A stretch of 64,000 nucleotides of DNA from CAVVSQ01 sp963848825 (GTDB lineage Bacteria > Planctomycetota > Planctomycetia > Gemmatales > Gemmataceae). The notes under the pieces were generated by a model. That model searched no databases and was not told the origin of the DNA. It saw nothing but the letters and a program-made list of their open reading frames with translations. Of the stretch, positions 1-10,135 are shown one piece after another. The stretch spans positions 930,001-994,000 of the forward strand of contig CAWKFA010000015.1 of the NCBI GenBank assembly GCA_963848825.1, in the 5' to 3' direction. A program made the position numbers and the translations under genes. Each line of letters begins with the position of its first letter. Positions within the stretch are counted from its first letter, which is position 1.

Positions 1-1
1 G

Positions 2-88
2 GACAACCGGCATTTTTTGACGGTCTCGCAGTATTTCATCCGAGGTGTTGAGGATTTGGCGGACGGAATCTATGGAAAACCGCAGTAA
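2..88 (+). CDS. C-terminal end of an ABC transporter substrate-binding protein (partial)
   Basis: An open frame enters from the left edge and gives 28 residues ending in GIYGKPQ before TAA at 86-88. The next gene is a FecCD-type permease that starts inside its last codons, the usual order for a metal-chelate or cobalamin uptake operon. The short tail itself has no diagnostic motif, so the identity rests on context. Most of the gene lies outside the window. Confidence 0.5.
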   Translation, partial: DNRHFLTVSQYFIRGVEDLADGIYGKPQ

Positions 89-1172
89 TGCCAGCGGCTC
101 AAGTTCCGCGCAAAAAGTGGCGCCAGCCCGCGCACTGCGCGTCAAGCTCTATTTCATCGTCATCACGACACTCTTGAGCGCGGCGCTCGTCGCGGGCATC
201 GCCATCGGCAGCTCGTCCATCAGTGCTGGCACAGTCATCCGCGTTTTGGCTGCGCACCTGTTGCCGGATGGCTGGATCGATTTGACTGGCGTAAGTGAGG
301 CCGAGCGCACCATCGTCTGGCTCGTGCGCACGCCGCGCGTTCTGGTCGCCGCCTGCGTGGGAGCGAGTTTGGCTGTCGCGGGAGCCCAGCTCCAGGGATT
401 GTTTCGCAACCCGCTGGCCTCTCCGGACGTCATCGGCAGCAGTTCCGGCGGCGCGCTGGGGGCGGTGGTGGCGCTCGCTTCCGGTTTGGCCATGAAATCA
501 CTCTTCTACATGCCGGTGCTATCTTTCGTCGGCGCGTTGCTCTCCCTGTTTCTTGTCTATGCCATCGCCACTAAACACGGGCGCACGCCTGTCGCGACCC
601 TACTGCTCGCTGGGGTCGCCCTCAACGCCTTGATCGGCGCCGCGACCTCATTCGTGATTACCGTCAACTGGATCTCGTTTGAGATTTCTCAGGAAATCAT
701 TTTCTGGCTGCTGGGCGGACTTGACAACCGTACCTGGGAACACGTTTGGCTCATCTTGCCCTGCTTCGCCGTCGGGCTCGCCGTTGCGATGTTGTTCGCC
801 CGCGACCTGGACGTGCTGCTGCTCGGCGAAGAAGCCGCGCTCGCTGTTGGCACCAATGTCGAGCAAGTCAAACGCGTTCTCATTACCGGCGCGGCGTTGC
901 TGACAGGCGGAGCGGTCGCCGTCAGCGGTATGATCGGCTTTGTCGGCCTTGTCGTGCCCCACATTGTCCGCCTTGTCCTCGGCCCCAAGCACCGTCAGCT
1001 GTTGCCCGCCAGCGCCCTTACGGGAGCCCTGTTCTTGATAATCGCCGATATCCTGGCGCGAACCTTGCAAAAACCCCAGGAGATCAGGCTCGGCATCATC
1101 ACCGCCTTTTTCGGCGCGCCATTCTTCTTGTACCTGCTGCTTCGCAACCAGCGTTTGGTCGGGAGTGAGTGA
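72..1172 (+). CDS. FecCD/BtuC-family iron-siderophore or cobalamin ABC transporter permease
   Basis: About 366 residues, the normal length for this family. It forms the membrane channel of a type II ABC importer for ferric chelates or vitamin B12. Many hydrophobic helices are visible, the first at about residues 25-48. The family motif around RTPRVLVAACVGASLAVAG is followed by the Q-L-Q-G-L-F-R-N-P-L-A-S-P segment, and the coupling region near the end reads G-F-V-G-L-V-V-P-H. The frame is intact, unlike most neighbours. I chose ATG 72; a GTG at 45 is also in frame. The start overlaps the upstream binding-protein gene by 17 bases, suggesting coupling. No ATPase gene follows; it may lie upstream of the window. 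Confidence 0.92.
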   Translation: MENRSNASGSSSAQKVAPARALRVKLYFIVITTLLSAALVAGIAIGSSSISAGTVIRVLAAHLLPDGWIDLTGVSEAERTIVWLVRTPRVLVAACVGASLAVAGAQLQGLFRNPLASPDVIGSSSGGALGAVVALASGLAMKSLFYMPVLSFVGALLSLFLVYAIATKHGRTPVATLLLAGVALNALIGAATSFVITVNWISFEISQEIIFWLLGGLDNRTWEHVWLILPCFAVGLAVAMLFARDLDVLLLGEEAALAVGTNVEQVKRVLITGAALLTGGAVAVSGMIGFVGLVVPHIVRLVLGPKHRQLLPASALTGALFLIIADILARTLQKPQEIRLGIITAFFGAPFFLYLLLRNQRLVGSE

Positions 1173-1558
1173 AGGTTCGCAACATACGACTACGCTCAAG
1201 AAAACAAAATCCGGGCCGGAATCACGCATTTCATTTCTCACACCCCCTCGCGCTCACGTGAAATGAATGAAACGATGCAACGACAACATTCCTCTCCCCT
1301 GGACGCATTTAGGCAAGGTATACTGCAGGGCGCCGGGTGCATCCTCATGGTTCGACCGCAACCAAACGTAGTTTAGGTTTCCAACCAGGTTACAAACCTA
1401 TCCTACTTACAACGCCGCTATGGCCCGCGATTCGTGCGTCGAGCCCCACCCAGGCGATCCATTTCGTTGTCTTGGTGCCCGTGGACCTCTGGTGCCATCC
1501 CACGTAAGATTGCAGCGTTCCTCTTGTTACGCTTCCGACCGGAGAATTGCACCCGTCC
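1173..1558. other. Intergenic stretch with no recognisable gene
   Basis: These 386 bases separate the FecCD permease from the ABC-2 permease. Short open frames are present but none resembles a protein. I looked for an ABC ATPase (Walker A, LSGGQ), which would be expected beside either permease, and found none. A GGAG at about 1540 may serve the downstream start. Confidence 0.5.
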
Positions 1559-3822
1559 ATGCGTTGGTCCATTGTCCGTCTCATCTGGTTACGGGATCTT
1601 CGGGACCAACTCCGTGATCGGCGTACGCTGTTCATGGTGCTGGTGCTGCCGCTGCTGCTTTATCCTGTGCTGGGCTTCGTGGTCCTCAAGTTTGCGCTGG
1701 GTTTCGCGGACAAGCCGAGCGTGATTGGCATCGTGCGTGACATTGGTGAGGATTTTCCAGCCCATGCTTATGGCCCGGCAGGCGTTAGTGTCGTGCCGGA
1801 TTTGGGTTGGTTGTCGGCGACCTCGCCTGGGCTGCTTCCTGGGGCGGCGGCGCTTGTTGCCGCCGGTCATGAAACGCTTGACTATCCCGCGCTGATTCAC
1901 GCGGGCCAATTTACGATCGTGCCGCCGCCGACGCCGCTGGAGCATGCGCAGCTACTTTGGCACGCGCAAGTTGACCATCCTGTGGCTGGACAAGATCGAT
2001 CATGACCTGCTCAAGGAAAAAGGGGTGGAATTGATCCTGGCGGCGCCGGCTGATTTTTTTGACAAGCTGAAGAAGGCCGAACAAGGTATCAGCGCCGATT
2101 TGCCTGGCCTGGATATTTATCTGCGGCCGGATGACGATCATTCCAAGCAAGCACGCAATCGCCTGGCGCCGCTTCTGGAAAACTGGCGCAGGCAGCTCGT
2201 CAAGGTACGCTTTGCGCGGCAGGCTTGCCCGGTTCCTTCGATGAGCCGTTTCGCGTCAATGAACCTAGCCTGCGCGCACAGGTGGGGGCGTGGAGGGCAT
2301 CGTTCAATTGATGGTGCGCATCTTCCCGTTCATGCTCGTCATGTGGTCGCTGACCGGTGCTCTCTATCCGGCCGTCGATTTGTGCGCCGGGGAAAAAGAG
2401 CGGGGCACGATGGAAACTTTGCTCATCACGCCCGCCGGGCGCGAGGAGATCGTGCTCGGCAAATTCTTTACCATCTGGATCTTCAGCGCGCTCTCGGCGC
2501 TGCTCAACTTGCTGAGCATGGGCATCACGACCTGGGTATTCGGGCGCAGTACTTGCAGGGGAGCTTGCCGGTGGCGGCGCTGCTCTGGTGCGTGCTGTTG
2601 TCGCTACCGCTATCGGCGATGTTCAGCGCCATCAGCCTGGCGATTGGAGCCTATGCCCGCAGCTCCAAGGAAGGGCAATACTATTTGATGCCGCTCTTCC
2701 TCATCACCATGCCGCTTATCTTTTTGACGCTGGCGCCGGGCGTGGATCTCAATCCATTTTATAGCCTCATCCCCGTCACGGGGGTGGCCCTTCTCATGCA
2801 GCGGCTCATGACCGCGTCGTCCCTGGCGGATGTGCCGTGGCTCTATTTCATTCCCGTGTTTGCGCCGATCGCGATTTATAGCTGGCTGACCCTCAAATGG
2901 GCGATTCTGCAATTCCAGCGTGAAGAAGTGCTCTTTCGCGAGGCCGAGCGGATCGATGTGCGTCTGTGGCTACGGAGCCTGTTGCGTGAAAAGGAAGCCA
3001 TGCCTACCACCGGGCAGGCTTTCTTTTGCTTTGCCCTGCTCTTTTGCTTGCGCTGGCTGGCGACGGCCATCGGCAGCGACTGGGACCAGACGGTGCAGCG
3101 CCTCGGTCACCATGCTGGCGTTCACGCTGACGCCCGCGCTCTTCATGGCGGTCATGCTCAATGGCGAGCCGCGCGCAAGGCCTGTTGCTGCGGCGGCCGA
3201 CACTCAAGGAAATCGGCCTGGCGTGTCTGTTGGCGGTGCTGCTGACACCGCCCCTGGTAGCGGCCACCATCGCGCATTACAGCTATTTGCCACATCTGGC
3301 CAAGCGACTTGAGGAAGGCCAGCCGCTGTTTCAAGTTTTGCGCATCTCTACGATGGGCAGGGAATCGGGCACGGCTTTTTGCTGTTGCTGCTGGCGTTCC
3401 CCGTGTTGTCGGCCATATGCCAGGAAATCGCCTTTCGCGGCTTCATCCAGACGGGTTTGATGAGGCGTTTTCGCCCCCGCTCGGCCGTGGTGTTATGCAG
3501 CTTTCTGTTCGCGCTCTGGCACATGAACGTGTTTTTATTTATTCCGGCGTTTTTCCTGGGCATGGTGCTCGGCCTCATTACGCTGCGCAGCAAAAGCCTG
3601 GTGCCGGCAATTCTGTTTCATTTTTTGCACGATACGGTCTTGCTGGCCAGCATCAAGGCGGTGCCCGCGCTTCAAGAACGCGTGCCGATGTCTGTGCAGC
3701 GCCTGTGGCCTGGGCTGGTGGGCGTGTGCCTGGCCTTTGCGCTTGCGATTTTATGGCGGCTTTACCGAAAGCCGTACGTGGAGCTTGAAGAGCGCGAAAG
3801 GCGCGAAGCGGGCGAGCGGTGA
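1559..3822 (+). CDS. ABC-2 type permease fused to a CPBP-family intramembrane protease (frame-shifted)
   Basis: The reconstructed protein is about 750 residues. The N-terminal half is a NatB-like ABC-2 permease: first membrane helix after RDLRDQLRDRRTLFMVLVLP, a large outside loop, and the core G-E-K-E-R-G-T-M-E-T-L-L-I-T-P near 2390-2435. The C-terminal part is a CPBP (CAAX/bacteriocin-processing) protease with QEIAFRG near 3422, FALWH near 3509 and HFLHD near 3619. The first catalytic Glu of EExxxR reads Gln. This permease/CPBP fusion is known from planctomycete annotations. The frame changes near 1950-2005, 2190-2290, 2550, 3100, 3175 and 3370, which I attribute to indel errors. Start ATG 1559 lies behind GGAG. 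The partner ATPase is not in the window. Confidence 0.8.
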
Positions 3823-3851
3823 TCGGGTGGGGGTGATAGGCTTGTGTGTTT

Positions 3852-3885
3852 CGGTGGGTCAGCGAGTACGCTTGACCCACCCTAC
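3852..3885. repeat. Palindromic repeat, GGTGGGTCA type, between convergent genes
   Basis: The arms GGTGGGTCA and TGACCCACC flank a short centre containing GCG/CGC, so the RNA would form a 9-12 bp hairpin. It sits between the converging ABC-2/CPBP gene and zwf and could end transcription in both directions. It is a diverged copy of the family clustered at 6668-7037. Confidence 0.8.
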
Positions 3886-3900
3886 ATAGGGAACGGGCTT

Positions 3901-5425
3901 TTATTCAATTTTATCATCGTCGCTGACATTGGGGTTGGCCCAGCTGCGGCCGTCGCTGGCGATGAGTCTGGTGGCGGCTTCGGGACCCCAGGTGCCGGCC
4001 TGGTAGTTGGGGAAGTCCGTGAGTTGATCGTTGCGCCAGGAATCGAGAATGGGATCGACGAGGGCCCAGCCTTCTTCCACGGTGTCGGCGCGGAGAAACT
4101 GCGTTTGGTCGTGGTGAAAAAGGTCCAGGAGCAGCGTTTCATAAGCTTCGGGCGGTTGCGCTGTGAAAGCTATCCTGGTAGTTGAATTGCATCTCGACAG
4201 GATTGAGGCGGACCGCCAGGCCCGGGTGCTTGGCCTGGATGCGGAGCTGGATGCCTTCCTTGGGTTGAATGCGAATGGCGAGGCGGTTGGGAAGCCAGGA
4301 AGCCAGTGCCGATACCGGGAAAGAGCTGTGGGGCACGGGGCGAAATTGAATGGATACTTCCGAAACGCGCGTCGGCAGACGTTTGCCGGTGCGCAAATAG
4401 AAGGGGACCTCTTGCCAGCGCCAGTTATCGATAAATAATTTGAGGGCGGTGAACGTTTCCGTTGTGGATTGAGGTGCCACATCGAATTCCTTGCGATAGG
4501 CGGGCACGCGGTGCCCCTGCATCCAGCCGCCATCATATTGCCCACGCACTGCATAAGTACCAACCTGCTCGGGGGGAATCGGCCTGATCGCCCTGAGCAC
4601 ATCCACTTTCTTGTTGCGCACCTCGTTGGCGCCGAAGGAGACGGGCGGCTCCATGGCAACCATGCACAGGACCTGGAACAGGTGATTGGGGACCATGTCG
4701 CGGAGGGCGCCGGCCTTGTCGTAATAGGCGCCGCGATGCTCGACGCCGATGGACTCGGCGACGGTAATCTGGACATGGTCGATATAGCGGCGGTTCCAGA
4801 GCGGCTCAAAGAGGCTGTTGGCGAAGCGGAAGGCCAGGATGTTTTGCACCGTCTCCTTGCCCATGTAATGGTCGATGCGATAAAGCTGGCTTTCCTCGAA
4901 AATCGTGGTCAGATCTTTATTAAGCACCTTGGCCGACGCCAGATCGTGGCCGAATGGCTTTTCGATTACTAGCGAGGTTTTTTTGCGCTTGGCCGCCAGG
5001 CCGCACTTGCCCAGCTGCTCGGCAATCAGGCCGATCACCCCTGGCGGCACCGCCAGATAAAAGTTGTAATTGGGTTCCTTGGAGCAATCTTGCGCGAGTG
5101 TCTGGAGCTTCTCCACCAGCGCCTTAAACGAGGCTTCCTGCGCGAAATCCGCCTTCAGAAAGAACAAATGCTCGGCAAATTCGTTCCACCTGGCATCGTC
5201 AGCCTTGCCGCGCCGCGAAAACTCGTTCACTCCCTGGCGAAGGTGTTGACGAAAGGCCTCGTCGGTCATCTCGACGCGATCGAGGCCAAGCACCGCGAAG
5301 CGCTCGGGACGTTCGCCGTCCAGGAAGAGGTTGTAGATCGCCGGGATCAATTTGCGGTAGGTCAAATCGCCGCTGGCCCCAAAAACCACCAGGATCGCGG
5401 GCTCCAGCGAATGATTGCGTTCCAT
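3901..5425 (-). CDS. zwf: Glucose-6-phosphate 1-dehydrogenase (one frame shift)
   Basis: Oxidises glucose-6-phosphate to 6-phosphogluconolactone with NADP+, the entry to the oxidative pentose phosphate pathway. The nucleotide-binding motif GASGDLTYRK lies near residue 16 and the active-site signature R-I-D-H-Y-M-G-K-E near residue 185. The tail includes PPEAYETLLLDLF and ends ...NVSDDDKIE. Total length is about 508 residues, as usual. The frame changes near 4165-4170: removing one T from a TTT run gives S-F-T-A-Q-P-P-E-A, the normal family sequence, so this is a clear homopolymer error. Start ATG 5425 gives MERNHSLEPA, right before the Rossmann strand; the longer upstream frame is unlikely. 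Confidence 0.95.
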
Positions 5426-5640
5426 AGACAAGGTCCTCGATAGCCCTAGAACCGGCACAAGCCGCGTATACTTCAAACCCTTCGTATCTTTCCGGGCCGT
5501 CATCGACCAGGTTTGGTTTGAAGTATGCGCCCGGAAACGTTAAAGTCGATCCTTCGCGGTAGCCGGCATGTTCCCGTTCCCGATGCCAGCGGGTGAAACC
5601 TGGGGCTACGCACGTCGCGGATATTCTATTGGGAGCTGAA

Positions 5641-6661
5641 ATGCTTGCCTGTCCCATCGAACAATTAAAGGTGACCGTGGTGGACGACGAACCGGCATCC
5701 CGCGATGTCCTGGTGCGCGCGGCGCGGTCGTGGGACTTCTCTTGCCAGTCGGCCGGTACCGCCGAAGAGGCCATCGAGCTTTTGGAGCACCGCCCCACAC
5801 CTGTTATCGTAACGGACCTGCGCATGCCAGGCCGTGGGGGCATCTGGCTGGTGCGCGAGGTGCAGAAACGCTGGCCCAATGCGGCGGTGATCGTGGTTAC
5901 CGCTGGCAATGAGCTCGACGGCGTGGCCCAGTGCATGGACGCCGGGGCCCAGCACTACTTCCTCAAGCCCATCAATTTCGACGAATTTCATCACGCGCTC
6001 AAAGCAACGCTTCGGCAACATCAGCGCCATCATGAACGGGACAGACATCACCAACACCTGGAGAGAATCGTCGCCCGCCAGACGCGCCGGCTACGGCAAA
6101 CCTTCCTGTCGGCCATCGATAGCATGGTGCGTCTGCTGGAGGCCCGCGACCCCTATACGTCGGGCCATTCCCTTCGGGTCGGCGCGCTGACCGTACGCCT
6201 GGCGAAAAGGCTGGGGCTCGACGCCGGGGCCTGTCAGCGCCTCAGCCTGGCTGCCAAACTCCACGACATCGGCAAGGTCGGCTTGCCGGAATATATCTTG
6301 AACAAGCCGGAACGCTTGACGGCCGAGGAGTTTCTACTCGTCCGCAAACATCCCGTGATCGGCGAGCGGATACTGGCGCCGATCATTCGCAGCCGCGGCA
6401 TTCGCGCGGCGATACGGGGCCACCATGAGCGCTTCGACGGACTTGGCTATCCCGACAACCTCCGCGGCAACAACATCCCGATTCTGGCCCGCCTGATTGC
6501 TCTCGTTGACTCCTATGATGCGATGACGAGCAATCGTGCCTACCGCGAGGCGCTCTCCCAGGAAGAAGCGGTGGCAAGCTTGCGTGCCGGCGCCGGCACG
6601 CAGTTCGATCCCGAGTTGGTACCGACTATTCATCCGGATGTTAGGCGAGGAGATCCCGTAA
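5641..6661 (+). CDS. Response regulator with receiver and HD-GYP domains
   Basis: The receiver domain covers residues 8-125, with the acidic pair in V-V-D-D-E, the phospho-acceptor Asp in VTDLRMPG and the conserved Lys in FLKPIN. A linker rich in His/Arg leads to an HD-GYP domain at about 165-330 with KLHDIGK and H-H-E-R-F-D-G-L-G-Y-P. HD-GYP domains of this form usually hydrolyse cyclic di-GMP, so phosphorylation probably controls c-di-GMP level; that activity is inferred. ATG 5641 is chosen because GGGAGCTGA precedes it. As written the frame runs on into the repeats to 6687. A one-base change near 6630 gives the normal ending F-I-R-M-L-G-E-E-I-P and TAA at 6659-6661. Confidence 0.9.
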
Positions 6662-6667
6662 ATACCG

Positions 6668-7037
6668 GTAGGGTGGGTCGAGCGTAATCGCGCTGACCCA
6701 CCGAAACCGGTACCCATCGATCAGAAACGAAGAAGTCCCACCACATCGATATGGCTGCGGAATTGGTCTTTCGGATCCCGTAGGGTGGGTCGAGCGTAAT
6801 CGCGCTGACCCACCAGTCCCATGCGAAACCATGGTATGTGGGCTATGCGATTGTGTATTTCGGTGGGTCAGCGCGATTACGCTCGTCTCTATGGCGAGGG
6901 AATCGGGCCTTCGGAGATCCCGTAGGGTGGGTCGAGCGTAATCGCGTGACCCACCAGTCCCATGCGAAATCATGGCATGTGGGCCATGCGATTGCGTATT
7001 TCGGTGGGTCAGCGCGATTACGCTCGACCCACCCTAC
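6668..7037. repeat. Cluster of five GGTGGGTCGAGCG...CGCTGACCCACC palindromes with a segmental duplication
   Basis: Copies lie at 6668-6702, 6780-6814, 6861-6885 (right arm missing), 6922-6955 and 7002-7037 (inverted). Each full copy is an imperfect palindrome with outer arms GGTGGGTC/GACCCACC. A larger unit is duplicated: 6780-6885 and 6922-7037 share palindrome, then AGTCCCATGCGAAA, then CGGTGGGTCAGCGCGATTACG. Units of this kind behave like REP or MITE sequences. The whole 385-base gap between the HD-GYP gene and the next gene is this repeat cluster and holds no gene. Confidence 0.85.
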
Positions 7038-7046
7038 GATCCGGAG

Positions 7047-7913
7047 CTAGGCGAAGGCGCGACGTACGCTGTACACCAGTTTGAGCAGCCAGGCCACGAG
7101 TAGCATTTCGAGCGCGAGCATAATCAGCCAAAAGAAGCAGGCGATCAGGGCGTGCGGCGGCAGCAGCGCCGCCAGCGCGGCGTGCACCACGAACAACGTG
7201 AGATAGCCGCCCATGCTTTCGGCGAGAAAGAGGTCGTTGTGATAGTGGGCGACTCTTTTGAGAAAATAGGTGAAGGTGATCTGGCTGACGAGGTAGCAGG
7301 CCAGCGCGAGCCATTTAATCCCTGGCGGAATGAAAAAGAGAGGCGGCTGTGAGTCGGCCTTGGGGGCCGCGACTTCCGCCGGCGGCGGCACCGCGTCCTG
7401 CTTGGGCGGGCTGGCTTCCGGCTGGGGTGGCACGACTTCTGGTTGAGTCTTGTCGCCGGCGGGAGGCGCTTCCGGCAAGGCGGCAGGTCGTATCTCGATA
7501 GCAAAAAGAAGCATGCCGCCAGCCACGAGCGTCCCTACGCTGGCCAGCACGGAAGCGAAGATCCAGCGGCGCGCCCCCGCGACGCCGGGCACCAGGCAGC
7601 AGGTACATTTGCCCGCGAGGACCAGCAGTACGCCAACAAGCGCAAAGAAGCCCGCCCCCCTGGCAAACGTCTCCAGCGTTTCCATGGTCATGGCGGCTCT
7701 AACGAATGTAACGAACAGGCAGAGCGTCAAAACGCCAATGACGGCCAATAGAATCGTCCAGCCCGCGAGAACCAACGTCAAACCAAGTCGAATCGGTTTC
7801 CACTGGACGGGATCCAGCGAGGGAGGTCCGGCCGGTTGCGGCAATTCGCTTGACTTGTGATGGCGCTCGTAGGGAAGCTTGTGCCGGGGTAGGTCGCTGT
7901 CTTCGGGGGACAT
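7047..7913 (-). CDS. Uncharacterised membrane protein with proline-rich linker
   Basis: 288 residues in one intact frame. Two hydrophobic helices at about 45-75 are followed by one at about 88-105, a KCTCC cysteine cluster near 103, and another helix near 120-145. A Pro/Ala/Glu-rich stretch of about 50 residues (P-P-Q-P-E-A-S-P-P-K-Q) comes next, then three helices to the end. I recognise no family. The start lies 3 bases after the stop of the DUF1015 gene upstream, so both are likely on one transcript. The layout (membrane, disordered linker, membrane) is common in planctomycete proteins of unknown role. Confidence 0.7.
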   Translation of the reverse strand: MSPEDSDLPRHKLPYERHHKSSELPQPAGPPSLDPVQWKPIRLGLTLVLAGWTILLAVIGVLTLCLFVTFVRAAMTMETLETFARGAGFFALVGVLLVLAGKCTCCLVPGVAGARRWIFASVLASVGTLVAGGMLLFAIEIRPAALPEAPPAGDKTQPEVVPPQPEASPPKQDAVPPPAEVAAPKADSQPPLFFIPPGIKWLALACYLVSQITFTYFLKRVAHYHNDLFLAESMGGYLTLFVVHAALAALLPPHALIACFFWLIMLALEMLLVAWLLKLVYSVRRAFA

Positions 7914-7916
7914 CTG

Positions 7917-9220
7917 TTAATTTCCCTTCAGCGAATGAAACAACAGCCCGCTCAATAACTTCGGATAAAAATAGGTCGATTTGGGAGGCATCTTTTCGAG
8001 ATTGCCGGCGATTTGTTCAACATGCTCCATCCCCGCCGGTGGGACCAGCGCGGCCACATCGCATTGCCTGGCGGCAATGGCCTCGTTAACCTCTCGCAGC
8101 AAATGGACATAGGTGCAACGGGGCTGGCCAACCTCGCCCAGCAATTTGTCCAACACCAGCCGGTGCAGAACCGCCACGCCGAGCTCGCGCCAGGAATCGG
8201 TATGATCGGCTGCCACCTGTGCCATGACCTGGGGATCGCGAAGTGCGCCAGCTGCCAGATGTCATCCACCACCGTCCCAAAGGCCAGGAGGCCTTGAGAG
8301 CCGTCCGTCTCAATCCGCTCCCAGGCTTTTTTGGCCGCTTCGGGGCCCGTGCCCATCGTTTCCAGCTCAAAATGTGGGCTCAACAGCGTCTGAATGCGGT
8401 CTGCTTTCAGGCCCGGCAGGCCGGTGATAAGCCGATGGGTGGGCAGGATGACCAGGCCCGGGTCCTGCATGCTAACGAGCATCATGAGAACGAAATTGGC
8501 GGCTGCGTCGGGGCTTTTCACCTCGCCGCTTTGTTTTTTTTCCTCAAGGTATTTGAGGGCCGTTTCGTAACGGTGATGGCCGTCGGCGATGAAGATTGGC
8601 CTGGGTCCCATGAGCCCGGTGACGGCGCTCACCGCCTGTTGATCGGTCACCGGCCATATTTTGCTGACGACGCCTAAATGATCTTTGGCCTCCAGCGGCA
8701 GGGCCCGTCCCACCGCGGCATCAAGTTTGGCCTGCACCGTCCCTTCTGGATCGGGAAACAGGCCGAAGATCTGGCTCAGGTTCATGGCCGTGGCATGAAA
8801 AAGCTTGAGACGGTCCGCCTTTGGACCGGCGAGGGTTTCTTCATGGGGATAAATGCGTCCACTGCCGAACTTTTCGAGGCGCACGCGTGCCATGAAGCCC
8901 TTGCGGGTGTAGCGGCGGCCCTCGACTTCGAAATCTTGATGGTAGACGTAAAGGGCGCGTGCCGAGTCCTGGACGACGATGCTATCTTGTTGCCAGTCCC
9001 TCAGGGTTTGCGCGGACCGCGTGTAGCGATTGTTGTGCTCGGAGTCGGCGGGGGTTTCTTTGTTCAAGATCAAGCGAATAACATTGTAAGGACTGCGATC
9101 ATAAAGTTTTTGCTGAAGCCCGGTGTCGATCACGTCGTAGGGCGGCGCGATGACATCGCTGAGAGCGCCGACGCGGCCCAAATCATAGCGAAAGGCCCGG
9201 AAAGCTTGCACGTCGGCCAT
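7917..9220 (-). CDS. DUF1015-family protein (one frame shift)
   Basis: About 434 residues, typical for DUF1015, a widespread family of unknown biochemistry sometimes labelled SpoIIE/phosphatase-like. Visible family hallmarks are the N-terminal V-I-A-P-P-Y-D-V-I, S-P-Y-N-V-I-R-L, Y-P-H-E-E-T-L-A-G-P-K-A-D-R, and the central I-A-D-G-H-H-R-Y-E-T-A. The frame changes near 8225; the C-terminal part ends FYPKLLSGLLFHSLKGN at TAA 7917-7919. It starts at ATG 9220, about 100 bases from the divergent YggS-type gene, and is followed almost at once by the membrane protein gene. Family assignment is firm; function is not known. Confidence 0.85.
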
Positions 9221-9322
9221 GGAATGCTCCTTTGGTGGACTTGTCCTTTATTTTTCAAGGATATGAATTTGTGGCCTCATGGGGACTCTTGTCGCTTCAC
9301 GAGCGTTAACTTTGTCGATAGG

Positions 9323-10037
9323 ATGAGTGATCCCATGATTGCACGAACGCTCCAAAACAATCTTGCCGGCATCGAAGAACGCCTTGGGGCCGCCTGTCGG
9401 CGCGGGCCGACTGCGCTCGGACGTTACGCTGGTTGCCGTTACCAAGACGGTCAGTGCCGACGTGGCGGCCCTGTTGCCGGCGCTCGGAGTAACGCACCTT
9501 GGTGAAAATCGCCCGCAAGAACTGGCACGCAAGGCAGCCTTGTTGCCCGGGCCGATCCAGTGGCACCTCATCGGCCATATGCAGCGTAATAAGATCGAGC
9601 GTCTGTTGCCGTTGCTTACCCTGATTCATTCCGTGGATAGCGTGCGTCTGCTCCAGGCGCTGGACAAGGAGGCGGCCAAACAGGGAAGAACGATTTCGAT
9701 CCTGTTGGAAGTGAATGCCAGCGCGGAGGCGAGCAAACAAGGCTTCCCCCCCGCGGACGTGCCCGGGCTGGTTCCGACCCTGCAAGGGCTGGGCAATTTG
9801 CACGTGAAAGGGCTCATGACGATGGCCGCGCCGCAAGATCCCGAGGCATGCCGGCCCACCTTTGCTCGATTGCGGAATTTGCGCGATCAGCTTCGCGGTA
9901 AGCTAGGGGCTCCGCACACTATGGAACATTTGTCCATGGGCATGAGCGCTGATTTCGAAGTGGCGGTAGAAGAGGGCGCGACCTTTGTTCGCTTGGGCAC
10001 GGTCCTGTTTCAGGGAACGTCCGAAATAGTTCGATAA
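9323..10037 (+). CDS. YggS/PROSC-type pyridoxal phosphate homeostasis protein (one frame shift)
   Basis: About 238 residues, the usual size of this single-domain alanine-racemase-fold protein that binds PLP and keeps vitamin B6 and amino-acid pools balanced. The PLP lysine lies in LVAVTKTVS near residue 38. Other family motifs are H-L-G-E-N-R-P-Q-E, W-H-L-I-G-H-M-Q-R-N-K, MTMAAPQ and L-S-M-G-M-S-A-D-F. The first 28 residues (MSDPMIARTLQNNLAG...) are in a different frame from the rest; the change is near 9400-9415. ATG 9323 is preceded by a purine-rich GATAGG. The gene diverges from DUF1015. Confidence 0.92.
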
Positions 10038-10135
10038 CTGGTCGTAGACCTGTGACGAGTGCGACTGGCGGAGGCAATCCTTGCGGCCCGACAGGAAATG
10101 CCCTGAATCCAATGGCATGCAACGTGCGTCTAAGT

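Noticed and set aside
648..1241. 197-codon minus-strand frame opposite the FecCD permease
   Set aside because: Antisense to a conserved membrane protein, with polar, low-complexity composition.
6641..6973. 110-codon minus-strand frame across the repeat cluster
   Set aside because: It is made of translated palindromic repeats (the same D-P-P and S-H-G-T-G-G blocks repeated) and is not a gene.
6668..7037. Possible CRISPR array
   Set aside because: Repeats are palindromic, unevenly spaced and in both orientations; spacer-like segments are themselves duplicated and no cas gene is near.
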